64,000 nucleotides of DNA from Anaerococcus sp. Marseille-P3625. Lineage in GTDB: Bacteria > Bacillota > Clostridia > Tissierellales > Peptoniphilaceae. The notes under the pieces were generated by a model. It was not told where the DNA came from and searched no databases. It saw only the letters and a list, made by a program, of their open reading frames with translations. Shown piece by piece: positions 1 through 8,742 of the stretch. Within the stretch, counting starts at the first letter, position 1, and each line of letters begins with the position of its first letter. The stretch is from NCBI RefSeq assembly GCF_900232825.1, contig NZ_OCTP01000011.1:645262-709261 (forward strand), in the 5' to 3' direction. The translations under genes were made by a program, and so were the position numbers.

Positions 1-362
1 AAATAATCTCCATGAGTTGTTCCCATAGCTTTTATGTCCATTTTAGCCTGGGCCATTATCGTTGCCCATCTAGAGTGTGTGTGGGTTATGCCGCCAATTT
101 CCGGGTATTTTTTGTAAATTTCTAAATGTGTTGCAGTATCGCTTGATGGTTTTAGATCTCCCTCAACAACGTTTCCGTCAAGGTCGACTACCACCATATC
201 GCTTGCTTTCATAGTTTCATAATCCACGCCTGATGGTTTTATGACTACATATTTTCTATCTGGGGAAATTTCAGAAACATTTCCCCAGGTAAATTTTACT
301 AGATCATATTTTGGCAATAATAAGTTTGCCTGGTAAACTTTTTGCTTGATATCTTCTAACAT
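1..362 (-). CDS. ulaF: L-ribulose-5-phosphate 4-epimerase, partial (C-terminus beyond the left edge)
   Basis: The first 120 residues of a class II aldolase/adducin-family protein are visible, starting at the ATG at 362-360. The N-terminal half shows the substrate loop WGNVSEIS, then IKPSGVDYE, a STATH segment and the metal-ligand motif THTHSRW near residues 97-103. This pattern is that of L-ribulose-5-phosphate 4-epimerases, which convert L-ribulose-5-P to D-xylulose-5-P. It starts 9 bp after the EIIB gene in the ascorbate operon, so I infer the UlaF role, the last step of ascorbate catabolism. An AraD-type role cannot be excluded because the rest of the gene is outside the window. Confidence 0.86.
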   Translation of the reverse strand, partial: MLEDIKQKVYQANLLLPKYDLVKFTWGNVSEISPDRKYVVIKPSGVDYETMKASDMVVVDLDGNVVEGDLKPSSDTATHLEIYKKYPEIGGITHTHSRWATIMAQAKMDIKAMGTTHGDY

Positions 363-371
363 AAAGCCTAC

Positions 372-668
372 TTATCTTTCCAAAAGATTATTTTCTTTGA
401 TTTTTTCTATAGCTTCATCTTTAGAAAGAATATTCTTCATGCCAATGATTGTAACGCCTTTTTCTTTTAGATTATCAAAATCCTTCATGAAATTTACTGC
501 ACAGAATATTACATCAGCACTTCTTCCTGTAGATTTTCCTTCAGATAGTGAGCAGTGAGAGATGTCAAGTTTGCCCTTATAGTCCAATTCATTAAAAGCT
601 TGCTTAATCTTATTCATCATCATCAAACTTGTTCCAGCTCCATTTGCACATGCTACTATTACTTTCAT
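372..668 (-). CDS. ulaB: PTS ascorbate-specific EIIB
   Basis: This 98-residue cytoplasmic protein is a typical lactate/ascorbate-type PTS EIIB. The phosphorylated cysteine is Cys7 in the loop ACANGAGTS directly after the first beta strand. EIIB passes phosphate from EIIA (UlaC) to the sugar entering through EIIC (UlaA). The gene lies 9 bp after ulaA and 9 bp before the epimerase gene, with a good ribosome site (GGAGGGCG) before ATG. Length and motif agree with a complete functional subunit. Confidence 0.92.
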   Translation of the reverse strand: MKVIVACANGAGTSLMMMNKIKQAFNELDYKGKLDISHCSLSEGKSTGRSADVIFCAVNFMKDFDNLKEKGVTIIGMKNILSKDEAIEKIKENNLLER

Positions 669-677
669 TTCGCCCTC

Positions 678-2141
678 CTATTTATTTGCGATTGTTTCTT
701 TGTACTTTTCATAATCTTCAGTGATCATGAAGTAACCTTCTTTGTTCTTTCTATATTGTAGTTGAGGAATTACGATTAATAAGATTGCTACTAATGCAAC
801 ACCTACATATTGAATATTCTTAATCAATACTGTAAATGCTGGCCATACTGTTGCCCAGTCAAACATTCCTAGATATCCACCGTATTGAGCGAGTCCAGAA
901 TATGTTGCTATGAATGCTGAACCAAATACTTGGATTAGACCTGATAAGAATGGCATCAACATTGCAGCCTTATAACCACCTCTATTATTAGCATATACCC
1001 CAATTACAGCGTTATCAAAGAATAATGGAACGAATCCTGCAATTATTAGTGTTGGGGATTTTAGTAAGAATAGGGTACCTATTGCTAAAAATTGTCCTAA
1101 AGCACCAAATAAAAATCCGATTGTTACTGCATTTGCTGCACCAAAACCAAATACTGCTGCGCAGTCGATTCCTGGAAGTGCACCTGGTAAAAGTTTTCTT
1201 TGGATACCATCAAATGATGATGTTAATTCGCCAACGAATGTTCTAACTCCTAGTTGTAAGATAGCTAAGTTTACTGCAAAGCTAAATGAAGATTGCATGA
1301 TATAGAAGAAGAAGTTATCGTCCATTTTTAAAGCTTCGTGAGCTACTAGATAATCTTTGCCTAAAACTGATTGGATAATTCCAAAGAATAGGGTCATAAG
1401 AATTGCTGTAGCTACCATGTTTTCGTTAAAGATTGATAAAAATCCTGGTAGTTCCAAATCATCAATATCTTTACTATGGTCTTTTCTCTTAGCAAATATC
1501 TTATCACTTAAAAAGCAAGCAAGTCTGATACCAAACATTTGTTGGTGAGCTATACAGAAACCTGCACCGTCTGTAAGTTTTTGTGTATCTTCAACTGTTA
1601 AGTTGCTACCTACTGCCCAATAAAGACCTAGTAAAATAGCCATTATTACAAGAATAGGTGTTTGACCTAAATCTGGAAAGCAGAAAACTAATAGCCAAAA
1701 AGCTGTTGCAGCTTGTTGCATTTGAACGTGACCTGTTGTAAACACAGCTCTCATCTTTGTAATATTTTTTGCTCTAACTAGAATAATATTAACTATAAAG
1801 GCAATAAGCAATAGAACCATTACTTGTGAAAATGATCTACCAAGATGCTCCATACCTTCAGTTACCGCGTTTTGACCAAAATACGGGTCAATTACTGTTG
1901 CAGAAATATTAAATTTATCCTTAAGTCCTGTAAGTATTGGTCTAAAGGTAGAAACAAGTCCACCAGAACCAACCATCAAAATCATATAGCCTACAGTTGC
2001 TTTTATAAAGCCTGCCAAGGCATCGTACCATTTCTTACCATCTAGCAAATAGCCAATTAGTACCAAAAAACCTATAAAAAACGCTGGTTTTGTAAGAATA
2101 TTTTTTACAAATCCGTTTAAAATTGCTAATATTATATTCAT
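678..2141 (-). CDS. ulaA: PTS ascorbate transporter EIIC
   Basis: This 487-residue polytopic membrane protein has about ten or more hydrophobic segments. It matches the UlaA/SgaT family in its early segment LLDGKKWYDALAGFIKATVGYMILMVGSGGLV, with the conserved GHVQMQQAA and PGIDCAAVFGFGAANAVTIGFLFGALGQF further on. It is the permease subunit that brings in L-ascorbate and releases L-ascorbate-6-phosphate. It sits between the EIIA and EIIB genes with 9-bp gaps. The length is normal for the family and there is no sign of decay, unlike the second UlaA-family EIIC at 60.1-61.4 kb. Confidence 0.93.
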   Translation of the reverse strand: MNIILAILNGFVKNILTKPAFFIGFLVLIGYLLDGKKWYDALAGFIKATVGYMILMVGSGGLVSTFRPILTGLKDKFNISATVIDPYFGQNAVTEGMEHLGRSFSQVMVLLLIAFIVNIILVRAKNITKMRAVFTTGHVQMQQAATAFWLLVFCFPDLGQTPILVIMAILLGLYWAVGSNLTVEDTQKLTDGAGFCIAHQQMFGIRLACFLSDKIFAKRKDHSKDIDDLELPGFLSIFNENMVATAILMTLFFGIIQSVLGKDYLVAHEALKMDDNFFFYIMQSSFSFAVNLAILQLGVRTFVGELTSSFDGIQRKLLPGALPGIDCAAVFGFGAANAVTIGFLFGALGQFLAIGTLFLLKSPTLIIAGFVPLFFDNAVIGVYANNRGGYKAAMLMPFLSGLIQVFGSAFIATYSGLAQYGGYLGMFDWATVWPAFTVLIKNIQYVGVALVAILLIVIPQLQYRKNKEGYFMITEDYEKYKETIANK

Positions 2142-2150
2142 AAATATCCC

Positions 2151-2606
2151 CTAAATATTATATTTTTTTGAAATTTTTCTTAAATCTTCTTCGTTTTTAG
2201 CTTGGCATAAAGCTTCAACGATTTCTTCATCGCACAATATATCAGATAAAGCCGCAATATTTTCCAAATGTTTTTTGTTATCTTCACTAGCTACAGTAAA
2301 AAATATTTTCGCATCCTTATCCCTATCATCTTCATCAAAAACTACTGGTTTTTCAACCCTCATGAAAGCCACAGCAGTTTCATTTACACCTTCTGCACAT
2401 TCTTGACAATGAGGCATAGCCACTTGTGGTATCAAAACAATGTATGGACCGTATTTTTCGCAAGTTTCGATAATTTGTTTTGGATAGTTTTCGTCAACAA
2501 TGTTTTTTTCTATTAATTTCGCACAAGACTTATTGATAGCTTCTTGCCAAGTGTCTATTTGATCATAAAAATCAAACAAACCTTTTTCTAATATTTCATT
2601 AATCAT
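2151..2606 (-). CDS. ulaC: PTS ascorbate-specific EIIA
   Basis: This 151-residue EIIA of the fructose/mannitol-like (PTS_EIIA_2) fold has its phospho-histidine at about residue 66 in the motif VAMPHCQ. It accepts phosphate from HPr (a ptsH gene is at 49.8 kb) and passes it to UlaB. It is encoded between ulaG and ulaA, so lactonase, EIIA, EIIC and EIIB are in operon order. The start ATG has an AAAGGTG ribosome site about 7 bases upstream. Confidence 0.9.
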   Translation of the reverse strand: MINEILEKGLFDFYDQIDTWQEAINKSCAKLIEKNIVDENYPKQIIETCEKYGPYIVLIPQVAMPHCQECAEGVNETAVAFMRVEKPVVFDEDDRDKDAKIFFTVASEDNKKHLENIAALSDILCDEEIVEALCQAKNEEDLRKISKKYNI

Positions 2607-2659
2607 ATTTCACCTTTTATGTATCTTAAACTGCCAACAAAATTAGCAGTTTATATTTT

Positions 2660-3724
2660 TTATAATATTGATTTGAATGGTACATTTCTTGGATTTTCAA
2701 ATGCATCTTCAAATCCTGGTCTGTACCTAAACTCTAATTCATCCTTCATTGTTGGCCATATATATTTGCCACCAACATCCCAAATATATGGGTGGAATTT
2801 ATATTTTGATCTATCTTTTCTATATTGCCATAGATATTTGATCTCTTTTGGATCAGCTTTGAAGTTTGTCCAAACATCATGGTGAATTGGAATAACAACT
2901 TCACAACCTACAGATTCAGCCATTCTTAGTATATCAATAGAAGTCATCTTATCTTGATTTCCTACAGGGTTATCGCCATAAGAACCAAAAGCAATATCGA
3001 TATCATATTTCTTGCCAACTTCTGCAAAGCCAATAGAAAAGTGCGAATCTCCTGTGTGATATACAGTTCCTGCTGGCATTTTGATTAGATAATTTACAGC
3101 CTTTTCGTCCATATTTGTCGGGCAAACTCCCTCAATATCTTCACCAACCTCTGTTGTAACCAAGCAAGTTCTATCAAAAGAATCAAGAGCAACAATGGTT
3201 GTATCTTTTATCTTTATCTCATCACCTGGTTTTACAACTATACATCTATCTTCTGGTACACCGTATGATAACCATTTTTTAACAGATTCCTTTGGTCCTA
3301 TAAAAGGTACATCATCAGAACAATTTTTCAAAACTGCTGCTGCAAAGAAAGGATCGATATGATCATTGTGGTAGTGAGTTGATAATACAGCATCAACTTT
3401 TGTAACAGCAAATGGGTCAAAAACTATTGGATTAGCTCTTAAATTTGGTTGAAGAGCCTTGCCACCAGTCATATTTCTCATTTGATGGTAAGGAGCCATC
3501 TCCTTAACTTTTTTGGTTCTTTTTCCATTACCAAACCACAAATCAATTGCAATATTTGTATCATTTTCAGTCTTAAACCAAATGCCAGTGCAGCCAATCC
3601 ACCACATAGCAAAGGTACCTTTTTCTACAACTTCTTCGTCAATTTCTTCATTAAGCCATGTTCCCCACTCAGGAAATGCGCCTAAGATCCATTTTTCTCT
3701 AGTAATTTCATCAATTTGGCTCAT
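2660..3724 (-). CDS. ulaG: L-ascorbate-6-phosphate lactonase
   Basis: This 354-residue metallo-beta-lactamase-fold hydrolase opens the lactone of L-ascorbate-6-phosphate to 3-keto-L-gulonate-6-phosphate. The metal-binding HxHxDH motif is visible as THYHNDHID at residues 116-124 (His117, His119, Asp121, His122), with later ligands in YHTGDSHFS and IPIHHDVW. The N-terminal start MSQIDEITREKWILGAFPEWG is typical of UlaG. It is the first gene of the operon, directly behind the promoter at 3762-3790, with GGAGG before the ATG. Confidence 0.93.
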   Translation of the reverse strand: MSQIDEITREKWILGAFPEWGTWLNEEIDEEVVEKGTFAMWWIGCTGIWFKTENDTNIAIDLWFGNGKRTKKVKEMAPYHQMRNMTGGKALQPNLRANPIVFDPFAVTKVDAVLSTHYHNDHIDPFFAAAVLKNCSDDVPFIGPKESVKKWLSYGVPEDRCIVVKPGDEIKIKDTTIVALDSFDRTCLVTTEVGEDIEGVCPTNMDEKAVNYLIKMPAGTVYHTGDSHFSIGFAEVGKKYDIDIAFGSYGDNPVGNQDKMTSIDILRMAESVGCEVVIPIHHDVWTNFKADPKEIKYLWQYRKDRSKYKFHPYIWDVGGKYIWPTMKDELEFRYRPGFEDAFENPRNVPFKSIL

Positions 3725-3761
3725 AATACCTCCATAATAATTTAATTCTTTACCTAGTTAT

Positions 3762-3790
3762 ATCATATAACAAAATTAATGAACGGTCAA
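3762..3790 (-). promoter_or_regulatory. Sigma-A promoter of the ula operon
   Basis: On the minus strand TTGACC (3790-3785) is followed after 17 bases by TATGAT (3767-3762), 38 bases upstream of the ulaG start codon. The -35 region overlaps the half-site ATGAACG described separately, so repression by the divergent DeoR-type regulator is plausible. Confidence 0.75.
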
Positions 3791-3897
3791 GCATTTATTT
3801 TAATTTTTTTTCGATATTATATGATTGATTTGATTGATTAGACTAGTATAATATAAATGACAACGATTTATTATTCTTTGTGCCGACAAACGTTCAT
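3779..3897. promoter_or_regulatory. Candidate operator half-sites for the DeoR-type regulator
   Basis: ATGAACG at 3779-3785 and its exact inverse CGTTCAT at 3891-3897 lie about 105 bp apart, one in the ula promoter and the other in the leader of the regulator gene. Paired distant sites that could loop are known for DeoR-family control. That these two 7-mers are the sites is inference. Confidence 0.4.
3825..3852 (+). promoter_or_regulatory. Sigma-A promoter of the DeoR-type regulator gene
   Basis: TTGATT (3825-3830), a 16-base spacer and TATAAT (3847-3852) point toward the regulator. They would give a leader of about 65 bases that contains the CGTTCAT half-site. Confidence 0.65.
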
Positions 3898-3925
3898 AAA
3901 AATAATGAGATTATAAGAGGTTAAT

Positions 3926-4681
3926 ATGAAAATAAAAAAATCCATCGTAGATAAAAGAAGAGAAGAGATATTAAATTACATAAGTAGCGAAAATACAGTT
4001 ACTAGTAAAGAGCTTATTGAAAAATTTAAGGTTTCAGAAATAACCATAAGAAGGGACTTAGATTTTCTACAATCTCTCGGGAAAATCCAAAGATTTCACG
4101 GCGGAGCAAGGATAAATAAATGCCAAGATTCGGCAAATTTATTACTAGAAAACAAAAAAGAAAAAATTGCCAAAAAATGTGCAGACTTCATAAACAACGA
4201 TGATGATATTTTTATAAATTCATCATCAACCGCCCTAAAAGTTCTAAAATTTATAAAAAATAAAAGAGTAAACATTATAACAAATAACGCCAAAGCTTCC
4301 AATGTAAAAATTGATCCTTTAGTCAATGTTATTTTAACAGGCGGAAGAGTTTCCTACCCAAAAAATGCGATGACCGGAACCTTTGCCCTAAACAACCTAA
4401 AAAGTGTCGCTTCAAACCTTTCAATCATCGGCATTTCAGGAATCACAGAAGAAGGCGAACTTACAACTAGCATAATAGATGAGGTTGAAATAAACCAATA
4501 TATGCTAAATGAATCCACAGAAAAAAATATCCTAGTTTGCGACAGCTCAAAATTTAGTCAATCAGCAAACTTTAAAATAGGTACAATCCAAAGCATAGAT
4601 ATAATAATAACCGATAACGAAATGTCAAGATCAAAGGTTGAAAATCTTGAAAAATTGGGGATTAAGGTGATTTTGGTGTGA
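3926..4681 (+). CDS. ulaR: DeoR-family transcriptional regulator of the ula operon
   Basis: This 251-residue protein has an N-terminal winged helix-turn-helix (about residues 8-60, with the DeoR signature VTSKELIEKFKVSEITIRRDLDFL) and a C-terminal DeoRC sugar-phosphate-sensing domain (SSSTALKVLKFI, NNAKASN, GISGITEEGELTTS, DSSKF). It is divergent from the ula operon across a 201-bp region with a promoter in each direction. I infer that it represses ascorbate uptake until an ascorbate phosphate derivative binds. A general sugar-phosphate regulator is the alternative, but the position favours UlaR. Confidence 0.82.
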   Translation: MKIKKSIVDKRREEILNYISSENTVTSKELIEKFKVSEITIRRDLDFLQSLGKIQRFHGGARINKCQDSANLLLENKKEKIAKKCADFINNDDDIFINSSSTALKVLKFIKNKRVNIITNNAKASNVKIDPLVNVILTGGRVSYPKNAMTGTFALNNLKSVASNLSIIGISGITEEGELTTSIIDEVEINQYMLNESTEKNILVCDSSKFSQSANFKIGTIQSIDIIITDNEMSRSKVENLEKLGIKVILV

Positions 4682-4726
4682 GATTATATTTTTTTGTACT
4701 CACTTTCTAGAGCTTTTAATAATTAA

Positions 4727-4765
4727 AAAATAGCTATACTTGCATTTACGCAATATAGCTATTTT
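4727..4765. terminator. Bidirectional rho-independent terminator
   Basis: AAAATAGCTATA (4727-4738) pairs with TATAGCTATTTT (4754-4765); an inner TTGC/GCAA stem and one bulged C extend it. It lies between the convergent ulaR and the end of the nucleoside operon. The minus strand carries a run of six T after the stem, the plus strand four. Confidence 0.8.
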
Positions 4766-4825
4766 CTATACTCAGAAAATTTTTTTATGGATATCCATTG
4801 ATTTTTTCGAATTTTAATTTTTTGA

Positions 4826-5572
4826 TTATTTTGTCAAGTAATCAGCTATGTTTACAAATAATTTATTATAGGATTTCCAGTTTACAAATTCTGGTGGTGC
4901 CCAGTGTGGTGCTGAGTCTGATGTAAATACTGCTGATTTTCCTTTGCCGTAGCTTCCTACAGCTATAAATGGATCTTCATTAACTGTTGCCAAAAGTTCT
5001 CCATCTTCTTTTAGGATGGTTTTGTTGTAGCCTAAAACATGTGGCCATTCTTTTTCTACGCCTTCAAATATTTCATGGTCTTTCACTACTTTTGGATATA
5101 CTCCTTCTGGTGTTTCGATTCTGTCATCTGTACTTAGGATTTTTACTGGCAATACATCTTGTACTGCTGTATCTTGCCATTTTCCTGCTGCATTTATTCC
5201 TGAAAATGTCATATATCCACCGATCATTAATAAAGCTCCACCATCTAGGACGTATTCTTTTATAAGATTACATCTGTTGGCAGTTTTTTCGCTTTTTGCG
5301 AAAACTCTGTTTGGTAGTAATAAGGAATTTGCTCCTATGTCTGATAAGATTATCAAATCGTATTTTTTAAGTCCCTCTAAGTCGTATGGGAATTCTTCCA
5401 TAGCTATGTGTGCTGGCATATGTTCATATTCATAATCTTCGCTTTGTTCAAAAGCTCCTCTTATAAATTCTTCTCCAGTTTCATATTCGCTTGTTACAAA
5501 TGAATCAAATCCTTTTACGTGGATTGTTGTTTTTGTCCAAGATTCTCCTACTAATAATACTTTTTTTGTCAT
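4826..5572 (-). CDS. Class I glutamine amidotransferase-like protein (GATase1_like)
   Basis: This 248-residue cytoplasmic protein has the flavodoxin-like GATase1_like fold: an N-terminal KKVLLVGESW strand-loop, a central YDLIILSDIGANSLLLP and GGALLMIGGYMTFSG, and a C-terminal AVGSYGKGKSAVFTSDSAPHWAPPEFVNW. Members of this family are predicted cytoplasmic proteins of unknown substrate. The usual nucleophilic-elbow Cys is not evident in the GGYMTFSG loop, so glutaminase activity is doubtful. It is the last gene of the nucleoside operon, 10 bp after an M20 hydrolase, which suggests a role in degrading something the ABC importer brings in. That role is inference. Confidence 0.65.
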   Translation of the reverse strand: MTKKVLLVGESWTKTTIHVKGFDSFVTSEYETGEEFIRGAFEQSEDYEYEHMPAHIAMEEFPYDLEGLKKYDLIILSDIGANSLLLPNRVFAKSEKTANRCNLIKEYVLDGGALLMIGGYMTFSGINAAGKWQDTAVQDVLPVKILSTDDRIETPEGVYPKVVKDHEIFEGVEKEWPHVLGYNKTILKEDGELLATVNEDPFIAVGSYGKGKSAVFTSDSAPHWAPPEFVNWKSYNKLFVNIADYLTK

Positions 5573-5582
5573 TTTTTCTCCT

Positions 5583-6863
5583 TTATTTACAATAATCTAA
5601 GATTAGATTTGCATATATAAGTATGGCATTTAGATATTCTTCTACTGGTACACATTCATTGATGGCATGGGCCATTTTTAGACTGCCTGGGCCAAATTGA
5701 ATGGTTGGCATTTTTGCAATGCTTCTCCACAATCTTGAGTCGCATCCTGCTGGTGATCCAACAGCTTTTACTTCTTTGTCCATTGCTAGTTTGAATGAAT
5801 TTTTAAAGCTATTTACTAAGCCGTGATCAAGATCCATTTCAAAGCCATTTCCTGCTTGGTAAATGGTAACTTTTGGAGGATTCTTTTCTAGAAATGGATC
5901 TGATTTGGCTACTCTATTTATGGTGTCCATAAATTCTTCTTCTATTTGCTTTTTAGACATCAGATTTGGCAAATAGTGAACGCAAGTTTCAAAATAGCAC
6001 TCGTCTGGCACTGTTGATCCTGCTGTTCCACCTTTTATTACTCCAATATTTAAATTTGGTGGTGGTAGTAGAGGATGTTTATATTTTAATAACCATTTGT
6101 GTTCCAATTCATTTAAGGCATTTATTGCTTTTATGGCCTTTTCTATTGCATTTACTCCTTTGGTTTTCATTCCTGAATGACAAGCTATTCCAGAAAATTC
6201 AACTCTAAAGAAGACAAAACCCATGTGTGCAAGTATTAATTCTTGATCTGTTCCTTCGCAAACTACAACTCCATCAGCTCTTTGACCGCTAGCAATGGCT
6301 TGCATTGAGCCATTGCCGCCACCTTCTTCATCGCAAACGGATGTTATTATAACTTCTCCTGGCAAGTCAATTTCAGCATCTTTTAATAGTTTTACAGCCA
6401 TTATTGCTGCCATTAGACCACCTTTCATATCTGCTGTGCCACGACCGTAAAGTATACCATCTTTTATTATAGGTTCAAAAGGTGGATTATCCCACAAAGT
6501 CTCATCTCCAGGTGGCATTACGTCTATATGACCATTAAACATTAGGCTTTTTTTGCTTGGATCAGCCTTAAAACTTGCATATACGTTAAATCTATCGTCG
6601 TAGTTATGGCCTAGGTTACCTTCTCCATGATCTTTGTAAAATTGTTGAATAACTTCTTCTTTCATAGGATCAACTTTTACGTCTGCTCCTAATTTTTCAA
6701 AAAGTTTGATTAGGTATTCTTGACCTTCTTTTTCTAAGCCACCATCAATGCCATGGCCTAGATCTCTTGTGTCTATGGCTATAAGATCTTTTAGATAGCC
6801 TATATATTCTTCTCTATTCTTTTCTAAAGTTTCTTTTAGTTTTGTATTTATTTGATTAGTCAT
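5583..6863 (-). CDS. M20-family metallohydrolase (ArgE/DapE/carboxypeptidase G2 group)
   Basis: This 426-residue zinc amidohydrolase/peptidase has ordered metal-ligand motifs: NGHIDVMPPG, GRGTADMKGG with the bridging Asp, CDEEGGGNGS with the catalytic Glu pair and later metal Glu, a dimerisation domain from about residue 195 to 310, and a C-terminal FGPGSLKMAHAINE with the last His. The family hydrolyses amide bonds in acetylornithine, succinyl-DAP, peptides or ureido compounds; the substrate cannot be read from sequence. It overlaps the nucleoside hydrolase gene by 8 bp, so it is translated with nucleoside catabolism genes. A ureide or base-derived substrate is possible but unproven. Confidence 0.82.
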   Translation of the reverse strand: MTNQINTKLKETLEKNREEYIGYLKDLIAIDTRDLGHGIDGGLEKEGQEYLIKLFEKLGADVKVDPMKEEVIQQFYKDHGEGNLGHNYDDRFNVYASFKADPSKKSLMFNGHIDVMPPGDETLWDNPPFEPIIKDGILYGRGTADMKGGLMAAIMAVKLLKDAEIDLPGEVIITSVCDEEGGGNGSMQAIASGQRADGVVVCEGTDQELILAHMGFVFFRVEFSGIACHSGMKTKGVNAIEKAIKAINALNELEHKWLLKYKHPLLPPPNLNIGVIKGGTAGSTVPDECYFETCVHYLPNLMSKKQIEEEFMDTINRVAKSDPFLEKNPPKVTIYQAGNGFEMDLDHGLVNSFKNSFKLAMDKEVKAVGSPAGCDSRLWRSIAKMPTIQFGPGSLKMAHAINECVPVEEYLNAILIYANLILDYCK

Positions 6864-7785
6864 TATAACTTCTTATTCCTTTTTCTATAATGTCCCAATA
6901 TTTTTTGACATCGACATCGATTGCTACATTGGAATTTTTTTCTAAGCCTAGGTAATCAAAATAGTCGCAGTTAGTTCTTCCGTAGGAATCGGTACTTCTA
7001 ATATCGATTCTTGTGTTCATTTTTTTAAGGGTTACTACAGAAGGATCAATTAAATATGCAACTGTTAGTGGGTCATGAAGAGGACCACCATCCCAGCCAA
7101 AAACTTCTTTTTGAGATTTGTTGAAGAATTTCATCAAGTTTACAAACATTTCAGCTGCTTTGTTTGAAATTTTATCCATTCTTTCTACAACTTCTGGTAA
7201 GACTTGAACTTTTCTAGTTACATCAAGGCCCATCATGGTAATTGGCAAGCCTGCTGTAAAGCAAACATACGCTGCTTCAGCATCTGCAATTATATTAAAT
7301 TCTGCTGCAGGACTTACATTTCCAAAAGTGTAAGCTCCACCCATTAATACAATTTCTTCAATATTTTCTTTTATTTTTGGCTGAAGTCTTAATGCCATAG
7401 CTAGGTTTGTCATAGGACCACAAGTTACTACAGTTATTTTTTCTTTTGAATTTAATATGGTATCGATTATGAAATTAACTGCGTGGTCTTCTTGTAATTT
7501 TATTTTAATTTCTCCAAAATCATGACCATCAAGTCCAGTTTCGCCGTGAATATCATCTGCTATCATTTGCTTTCTAACCATAGGACCTGGACAGCCTTTA
7601 ATAACTGGCACATCTAAGCCAAGCCATTGGACAACTTTTAGGGCATTGTTGGCAGTTTTTTCTAATGTTTGATTTCCAGCAACAACTGTTACTCCCAACA
7701 AGTTTATCTCTGGGTTTGATCCTGCTAACAATATTGCAATGGCATCATCATGGCCTGGATCACAATCTAGAATAATGTTTCTCAA
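6856..7785 (-). CDS. Inosine/uridine-preferring nucleoside hydrolase
   Basis: This 309-residue protein starts with the IUNH signature DCDPGHDDA (residues 7-15), whose aspartates hold the catalytic calcium. VVTCGPMTNLA, the AEFNIIADAEAA loop (Asn/Glu ribose contacts) and LHDPLTVAYLI near the C-terminus complete the family pattern. It hydrolyses nucleosides to base and ribose in the cytoplasm. It lies behind a BMP-type nucleoside ABC importer and a ribokinase, so import, hydrolysis and ribose phosphorylation are in one operon. Whether it prefers purine or pyrimidine nucleosides cannot be decided here. Confidence 0.93.
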   Translation of the reverse strand: MRNIILDCDPGHDDAIAILLAGSNPEINLLGVTVVAGNQTLEKTANNALKVVQWLGLDVPVIKGCPGPMVRKQMIADDIHGETGLDGHDFGEIKIKLQEDHAVNFIIDTILNSKEKITVVTCGPMTNLAMALRLQPKIKENIEEIVLMGGAYTFGNVSPAAEFNIIADAEAAYVCFTAGLPITMMGLDVTRKVQVLPEVVERMDKISNKAAEMFVNLMKFFNKSQKEVFGWDGGPLHDPLTVAYLIDPSVVTLKKMNTRIDIRSTDSYGRTNCDYFDYLGLEKNSNVAIDVDVKKYWDIIEKGIRSYND

Positions 7786-7797
7786 AATTTTCTCCTT

Positions 7798-8742
7798 TTA
7801 AACTTCTCTTTTGACTAAAGATGATTCTTTTCTCTTATCATTTTTAATTTTTGCATAAACTGAAATTGTCAATACTAAAATTGTAACTATATATGGGAGC
7901 ATCAATACAAATTGTGCTGGCAATCCATAAGATTGTAATCTTGCTCCAATTGAATCGGCAAAACCAAATAACAAACATCCCAAAGATGTGTGAATTGGAT
8001 TGGCTCCACCAAAGAACATGGCTGCAATTCCCATAAATCCTCTGTTATTTGTCATATTATTTACAAATTGTGCACTATATCCTAAGGATAAGTGAGCTCC
8101 TGCTAAACCGCCAACTAAACCACCTATTAGAAGTGACTCATATTTTTTTCTTGTTGTGTTTATTCCGGCAGTTTTTGCTGCTTCTGGAAAGGCTCCAACT
8201 GCACGAAGATGTAAACCATATGGCGTTTTATAAATTACAAAGTACAAAAGTATTATAGTTGGCAACAAGATCCATTCTGTGATTGTAAGATTATTTAGTA
8301 TTGAACCAAGAACTGGAATCTTTGAAAAAAATCCAATGCTTATTCTTGGAATCGCCTTTATATAAGGGCTTGCAAATGAGCCATTTACCCCATATAGCAC
8401 TTGCAAAAGTAATCTTGTTATTGCTAGGGCAAATAAGTTTACACCCATGCCTATTGCAGTAATATCGGCATTAAATTTTATATGACCAATGCCGATTAAT
8501 CCAGATATCAAACAACCAGCAATCATAGCAGCCAAAACTCCTATGACCCAACTTCCTGTTATATAACTAAAGGTTACAGCAGTAAAGGATCCTATAAGCA
8601 TTATCCCCTCTATTCCAACGTTTAATATGTTTGCTTGCTGGGTTATAGCAGCGCACAAAGCCGCATAGATAATTGGAGTTGATGCTCTAAAGGTAGAGTT
8701 TATAAGTGACATATTAAATATTGTAGATAAATCAACGTTCAT
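7798..8742 (-). CDS. nupQ: Nucleoside ABC transporter permease 2
   Basis: This 314-residue integral membrane protein of the BPD_transp_2 family has about eight to ten hydrophobic segments and the motif NILNVGIEGIMLIGSF early on. The cytoplasmic coupling region contains TPYGLHLRAVGAFPEAAKTAGINTTRKKY, which is characteristic of YufQ/NupQ-like permeases. It pairs with the 374-aa permease encoded upstream, overlapping it by 11 bp, and with the double ATPase and BMP lipoprotein. The system should import nucleosides (guanosine/purine nucleosides in Bacillus NupNOPQ). Confidence 0.88.
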   Translation of the reverse strand: MNVDLSTIFNMSLINSTFRASTPIIYAALCAAITQQANILNVGIEGIMLIGSFTAVTFSYITGSWVIGVLAAMIAGCLISGLIGIGHIKFNADITAIGMGVNLFALAITRLLLQVLYGVNGSFASPYIKAIPRISIGFFSKIPVLGSILNNLTITEWILLPTIILLYFVIYKTPYGLHLRAVGAFPEAAKTAGINTTRKKYESLLIGGLVGGLAGAHLSLGYSAQFVNNMTNNRGFMGIAAMFFGGANPIHTSLGCLLFGFADSIGARLQSYGLPAQFVLMLPYIVTILVLTISVYAKIKNDKRKESSLVKREV

